Below, piece after piece: positions 59,211 through 64,000 of a DNA stretch of 64,000 bases. A program made the translations under genes and the position numbers. The stretch comes from Henriciella sp. (GTDB lineage Bacteria > Pseudomonadota > Alphaproteobacteria > Caulobacterales > Hyphomonadaceae). The stretch's first letter is position 1. Each line of letters begins with the position of its first letter. Location: assembly GCA_017642885.1 (NCBI GenBank), contig JAEPOM010000009.1, positions 83,037-147,036 of the forward strand, given 5' to 3'. Below the pieces are notes generated by a model that had not been told where the DNA came from, did not search any database, and saw nothing but the letters and a program-made list of their open reading frames with translations.

Positions 59211-59313
59211 TCCGAGGGGCGCGTTTGGAAGCGCTGAGATCACTCTGTCTGCCGAGTGAGCACCCTTAGAACCTGATCCGGCTAGCAATCCAGCGAACCG
59301 GCGTAGGAACGGA
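59211..59313 (+). ncRNA. TPP riboswitch (THI element) of the DUF1801-thiC operon
   Basis: The conserved core is visible: GCGCTGAGAT at 59231-59240, then ACCCTTAGAACCTGAT (59262-59277), CCGG (59278-59281), CCGG (59298-59301) and CGTAGGAA. P1 can form between TCCG (59211-59214) and CGGA (59310-59313). The loop between the two CCGG arms is 16 bases instead of the usual ~6. The 3' side of P1 contains the GGAG that serves as ribosome site for the next gene, so TPP binding should hide it directly. Confidence 0.88.
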
Positions 59314-59321
59314 GAGCGCTC

Positions 59322-61627
<2,306 letters not shown>

Positions 61628-61628
61628 A

Positions 61629-61656
61629 GATTTGCATTGCTGAAGTGGAGCAAATC
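61629..61656 (+). terminator. Hairpin after thiC
   Basis: GATTTGC and GCAAATC form a 7-bp stem with a 14-base loop right after the thiC stop. There is no T-run, so it may be a weak terminator or an mRNA 3' stabiliser. Confidence 0.3.
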
Positions 61657-61749
61657 GCTCTACTGCACGTGTGAAATAATTCTCGACTAGCCGCCGCCAA
61701 GGACCCGTACCTATGAAACTGACCCCCAGCGGCGTGAGCGAGACCTGTT

Positions 61750-62616
61750 TTGCCGCCATTTGAGCGAAAGACCGCCCCGCCAACCCAAGCCCCGACCCGC
61801 CAGAGCGCTTCGGGGTCGACCGTGTTCCGATTTACGGAAGATCGGCTGCCCGTTGCCGTCTTTGCGGCGCTGTTTGCGATGGACCTCATCGTCTTTGCCT
61901 TGGTTTCGGCATGGCCAATTGTGCTCGCCTGGGCGGCTCTGTCGGTGCCAGCGAAAGTCTGTATCGCCTCCTGGAATCATCACCACCAGCATGTGCCATT
62001 CTTTCACTCAGCGACCTGCAATCGCCTGATGGAAGTCGTCTTCGGATTGCAGACCGGCGCGGTATCGAATGTTTGGGTCTTGCACCACAATCTTGGTCAC
62101 CATGATCACTATATGGATCAATCCAAGGACGAGTCGGCCTGGCGCGCACCGGATGGCCGGGTCATGTCTTCGAATGAATATACGTGGAAGCTGGCGCTGA
62201 CCGGCTATCTCTGCGCGTTTCAGAAAAGCGCGGAACACCCTGCCATCCGGCGCACATTTGTGGCGATGACGCTGTTGCACGTCGCGCTGCTAGCTGCGCT
62301 GGTCTGGATCAACCCGTTCAACGCCGTGGCCATCTACATCATTCCGATGCTGATCAGTTTCGTGATGACGTGCCGCCACACTTATGATCACCATGCCGGG
62401 TGTTCAGAGGAGGATGAGTATGCCGCCTCCAACAATATCACGCATCGCTGGTACAATATCCTCACCGGCAATCTGGGCTATCACACCGCCCACCATTTGA
62501 GACCGGGTCTGCACTGGTCAAAACTGCCCGCCTTCCACGCCCGGATCGCCGACAAAATCCCGCCCGAGAATTTCCGCGGCCCCGGTCTTCCAATGTCCTT
62601 GCTGCCAGCGATGTAA
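61750..62616 (+). CDS. Fatty acid desaturase-family membrane protein
   Basis: A 288-residue di-iron membrane protein with the three His clusters of desaturases: NHHHQH (around residue 76), HHNLGHHDHY (around 111) and YHTAHHLRPG (around 251), and hydrophobic segments between them. Desaturases add double bonds to lipids with O2, using a ferredoxin or similar donor; close relatives act as hydroxylases. TTG 61750 is the start given by the frame; GTG at 61822 is an alternative. A 16-codon ATG ORF (61713-61763) overlaps the start, possibly by chance. Confidence 0.85.
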   Translation: MPPFERKTAPPTQAPTRQSASGSTVFRFTEDRLPVAVFAALFAMDLIVFALVSAWPIVLAWAALSVPAKVCIASWNHHHQHVPFFHSATCNRLMEVVFGLQTGAVSNVWVLHHNLGHHDHYMDQSKDESAWRAPDGRVMSSNEYTWKLALTGYLCAFQKSAEHPAIRRTFVAMTLLHVALLAALVWINPFNAVAIYIIPMLISFVMTCRHTYDHHAGCSEEDEYAASNNITHRWYNILTGNLGYHTAHHLRPGLHWSKLPAFHARIADKIPPENFRGPGLPMSLLPAM

Positions 62617-62663
62617 GACGCGGGTTTAGCGGATCAGGGCGCAAACGCAGACACTCATCGAAT

Positions 62664-62688
62664 GTCCGCTTTCGGCGTCATAGCGGAC
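62664..62688. repeat. Palindromic repeat, unit 1
   Basis: GTCCGCT-N11-AGCGGAC forms a 7-bp hairpin. Its inner sequence (GCTTTCGGCGTC) recurs in unit 2 at 62940, and a similar hairpin with TCTGCTTT/AAAGCAGA lies at 63325. Such short palindromes are of the REP-like kind. Confidence 0.6.
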
Positions 62689-62692
62689 GTAA

Positions 62693-62896
62693 CTAGCTAT
62701 CCAATTTCTTCGCGTAAGCTTGAATTATCAGACCCGAAACGGGTATCAAGATAACCGGGATCACAGTGAACACACTGTTCCACGGTGAAAAGAAAATAGT
62801 CACCGTGAGAATGACCAACGCACACGAAAAAACAACTTTTAATTTCTCTGAACGCTTCATGCGCTCTTGATAGATGAATTTCTTTAGAGAAAACAC
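62693..62896 (-). CDS. Small membrane protein
   Basis: A 67-codon frame starting at GTG (or ATG 62860) with two hydrophobic segments (LKVVFSCALVILTVTIFF and SVFTVIPVILIPVSGLII) and a short charged end (AYAKKLDS). I do not recognise it. It lies between palindromic repeat units 1 and 2. The base composition is lower in GC than the surroundings, so it may be recently acquired. No clear ribosome site. Confidence 0.5.
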   Translation of the reverse strand: MFSLKKFIYQERMKRSEKLKVVFSCALVILTVTIFFSPWNSVFTVIPVILIPVSGLIIQAYAKKLDS

Positions 62897-62934
62897 CCAG
62901 TGCTCTGGCGACGTCCATCTTTACCCTGAGACCG

Positions 62935-62960
62935 GGCCTGCTTTCGGCGTCGGAGCGGAC
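62935..62960. repeat. Palindromic repeat, unit 2
   Basis: Shares 19 of 21 bases with unit 1 over GCTTTCGGCGTC-N2-AGCGGAC (62940-62960), in the same orientation. The left arm (GGCCT) is altered, so the hairpin is imperfect here. Confidence 0.55.
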
Positions 62961-63004
62961 CATAAGTTCTTGCTTCTGATCTGAGCCCAGTTCATTGGTT
63001 TCTA

Positions 63005-63322
63005 ATGAAGCTGGACAAGGAAGCTATCGCGATTGTGTTTGGAGCTGGGCTATTGTTCTCCCTCATGAAGATGGGGTCGGAAACAACATTTACTCAGTTT
63101 TTTTTAGGTGCCGCCATGGGCGGTTTCTTCGGCTTCGCAGCGTTGCCCTACTTTAATTCGAAGAAATGGAGGCCCAGACCTCTACTTTGCGCTGTAATCG
63201 CAAGCGCATCGGCAGTTGCTTTGGCGCTATCTCGAGACCTTAGCCCAGTTATGGTTGTCGCATCGGGCTGCGCAGGCTTAACCATCGGCTACTTTTCCCC
63301 ATATTTTGCTAGATATCTCTAA
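63005..63322 (+). CDS. Small membrane protein of unknown family
   Basis: A 105-residue protein with three or four hydrophobic segments (AIAIVFGAGLLFSLMKM, FFLGAAMGGFFGFAALPYF, LLCAVIASASAVALALS, VMVVASGCAGLTIGYFSPY). The two Gly-rich helices suggest packing in pairs. I do not recognise the family. It lies between palindromic repeat unit 2 and the hairpin at 63325, next to the IS110 element, and is also less GC-rich than its surroundings. Confidence 0.6.
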   Translation: MKLDKEAIAIVFGAGLLFSLMKMGSETTFTQFFLGAAMGGFFGFAALPYFNSKKWRPRPLLCAVIASASAVALALSRDLSPVMVVASGCAGLTIGYFSPYFARYL

Positions 63323-63324
63323 CG

Positions 63325-63346
63325 TCTGCTTTTGACCCAAAGCAGA
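63325..63346. repeat. Palindromic repeat, unit 3 (hairpin at end of small membrane gene)
   Basis: TCTGCTTT-TGACCC-AAAGCAGA is a perfect 8-bp stem with a 6-base loop, starting 3 bases after the stop of the membrane protein gene. It resembles units 1 and 2 in plan. It could act as terminator or mark the edge of the IS110 insertion. Confidence 0.55.
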
Positions 63347-63351
63347 TGGGG

Positions 63352-63426
63352 TGGATGGCTCCTGCTCCCGGCGTCGCAATGCGCCATAATGCAGTTTCCA
63401 CAACTGCGCATAAGAGGAGCCATCCA
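63352..63426 (+). promoter_or_regulatory. IS110 left-end inverted repeat masking the ribosome site
   Basis: TGGATGGCTCCT (63352-63363) and AGGAGCCATCCA (63415-63426) are perfect 12-bp complements. The right arm contains the transposase ribosome site AGAGGAG. RNA entering from outside would fold and hide this site, while RNA starting between the arms would not, a known way to limit IS expression. The region could also be part of a bridge RNA, which IS110-type elements encode at one end. Confidence 0.55.
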
Positions 63427-63427
63427 A

Positions 63428-64000
63428 ATGCAAGCTACCACAATCGGCCTCGATCTGGCCAAGAACATTTTTCAAGTCCACGGCGTCACAGCTGACGGAA
63501 CCACTTTGTTCAACCGCCCAGTCCGGCGCGCCCAGCTTCTGAAGTTCTTCGAGAAACAACCGCCTTGCCTGGTTGGAATGGAGGCGTGCGCCACAAGCCA
63601 TCACTGGGCCCGAGAGCTGACAAAGCTTGGTCATGAGGTTCGTCTCATGGCGCCCAGCTATGTGAAGCCGTACGTTAAGCGCGGTAAGTCTGACGCGGCA
63701 GATGCTGAAGCGATCTGCGAAGCGGTCACCCGGCCAACGATGCGAACGGTCCCGATCAAATCACCTGAGCAACAAGCAGTCCTTTGCCAGCACCGCGCAA
63801 GAGAGTTGTTGATCGGCCAGCGCACGCAATTGTCGAATATCATTCGCGGCCTGGTCGGTGAGTTCGGGTATACCTTGCGCAAAGGACTGAGCTATATCCG
63901 CGCCTTCGCAGAAGAGCTCAAAGACGGGCGCGGGCCCGACCTGCCAGATGTGGCAGCAGATGTCATTGCCTCACTCTGCAATCAACTCCGGACATTGCAC
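63428..64000 (+). CDS. IS110-family transposase (partial, runs off the window)
   Basis: The frame is open for 191 codons to the window edge. GLDLAKNIFQVHGV gives the first Asp (D9), GMEACATSHHWARELTKLGHEVRLMAPSYVKPYVKRGKSDAADAEAICEAVTRP gives E52, D89 and D92, together the DEDD RuvC-like site of IS110 recombinases. PIKSPEQQAVLCQHRARELLIGQRTQLSNIIRGL begins the middle domain. The C-terminal serine domain would lie beyond the window. Starts at ATG 63428 with AGAGGAG before it. Confidence 0.92.
   Translation, partial: MQATTIGLDLAKNIFQVHGVTADGTTLFNRPVRRAQLLKFFEKQPPCLVGMEACATSHHWARELTKLGHEVRLMAPSYVKPYVKRGKSDAADAEAICEAVTRPTMRTVPIKSPEQQAVLCQHRARELLIGQRTQLSNIIRGLVGEFGYTLRKGLSYIRAFAEELKDGRGPDLPDVAADVIASLCNQLRTLH

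Larger units (their letters stand above)
63347..64000 (+). mobile_element. IS110-family element, left part (runs off the window)
   Basis: The transposase gene at 63428 and the inverted repeat at 63352-63426 define the left part of an IS110-family insertion sequence. The exact left end is not fixed by the sequence; I place it after the hairpin at 63325-63346. The right end lies beyond the window, so target duplication and completeness cannot be judged. Confidence 0.6.

Noticed and set aside
61713..61763. 16-codon ATG ORF before the desaturase as leader peptide
   Set aside because: No ribosome site, no run of regulatory codons and no attenuator structure; likely chance.
63090..63110. T-run in the small membrane gene as terminator
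   Set aside because: It lies inside a good coding frame (Phe/Leu codons of a membrane helix) and no stem precedes it.

Overview
The window is a stretch of GC-rich chromosome from an alphaproteobacterium, most likely of the Hyphomonadaceae/Caulobacterales type. The evidence is the gene content: a PhyR/NepR general stress response pair with an HWE histidine kinase, PhaR with an acetoacetyl-CoA reductase, a ccmABCD cytochrome c maturation cluster, a TTAA-N7-TTAA (CtrA-type) box and a GTTC-N7-GTTC (alphaproteobacterial LexA-type) box. Genes are densely packed on both strands. Many convergent pairs overlap by 4 bp, and no stretch of more than 300 bases lacks a gene. I saw no rRNA, tRNA or CRISPR array.

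Layout. 0-6.3 kb: an envelope M23 lipoprotein, a DUF2333-like membrane protein, a NifU-type Fe-S carrier, an EamA transporter, YciB, a NUDIX hydrolase and a MarR regulator with a poly-lysine tail. 6.3-8.5 kb: ccmABCD on the minus strand, including a 49-codon ccmD. 8.7-14.9 kb: aconitase, a DUF1223 protein, phaR/phaB arranged divergently around TGCTG-N2-CAGC operators, a nuclease-fold lipoprotein, and a secreted DUF11-like protein behind a CtrA-type box. 14.9-19.8 kb: an SMP-30 lactonase, folA, a VUT transporter, an FMN-binding glutamate synthase-like protein and a SIMPL protein. 19.8-23.3 kb: a minus-strand lipid catabolism operon (SnoaL-like protein, two acyl-CoA dehydrogenases, a small membrane protein) behind a 19-bp palindrome that covers a -35 hexamer. 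23.0-26.2 kb: a glycosyltransferase, a small membrane protein without a normal start codon, a truncated SOS-boxed photolyase, and a small Arg-tailed protein with its own terminator.

26.2-39.6 kb: a SixA-type phosphatase, a 1-Cys peroxiredoxin, a degenerate SDR, a TAXI solute-binding protein, ftsH-bolA, the HWE kinase/nepR/phyR stress cluster, DUF4349, DUF6065, a prolyl-tRNA deacylase, a PstS-like lipoprotein, murI and a helix-hairpin-helix protein. 39.6-47.2 kb: a flavoprotein, an EamA transporter, a PhzF protein, a fatty acyl-CoA synthetase-lipoprotein-thiD operon and tesB. 47.2-57.4 kb: an AAA ATPase behind an AT-rich array of ATATAT motifs, a zinc phospholipase C-like/DUF4332 fusion, a membrane spermidine synthase-like protein, secreted proteins, a metallo-hydrolase, an ArsC-like protein and a methyltransferase. 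57.3-61.6 kb: a conserved unknown, an ArsR/SRPBCC pair, and a TPP riboswitch that controls a DUF1801 gene coupled to thiC. 61.7-64 kb: a fatty acid desaturase, two small membrane proteins among palindromic repeats, and the left part of an IS110-family element that runs off the window.

The strongest candidates for follow-up are the DUF1801 gene inside the thiC riboswitch operon, the IS110 left end with a ribosome-site-masking hairpin, the phased ATATAT array before the AAA ATPase next to the phospholipase/DUF4332 fusion, the LexA-type box on a decaying photolyase, and the small Arg-tailed protein unit.
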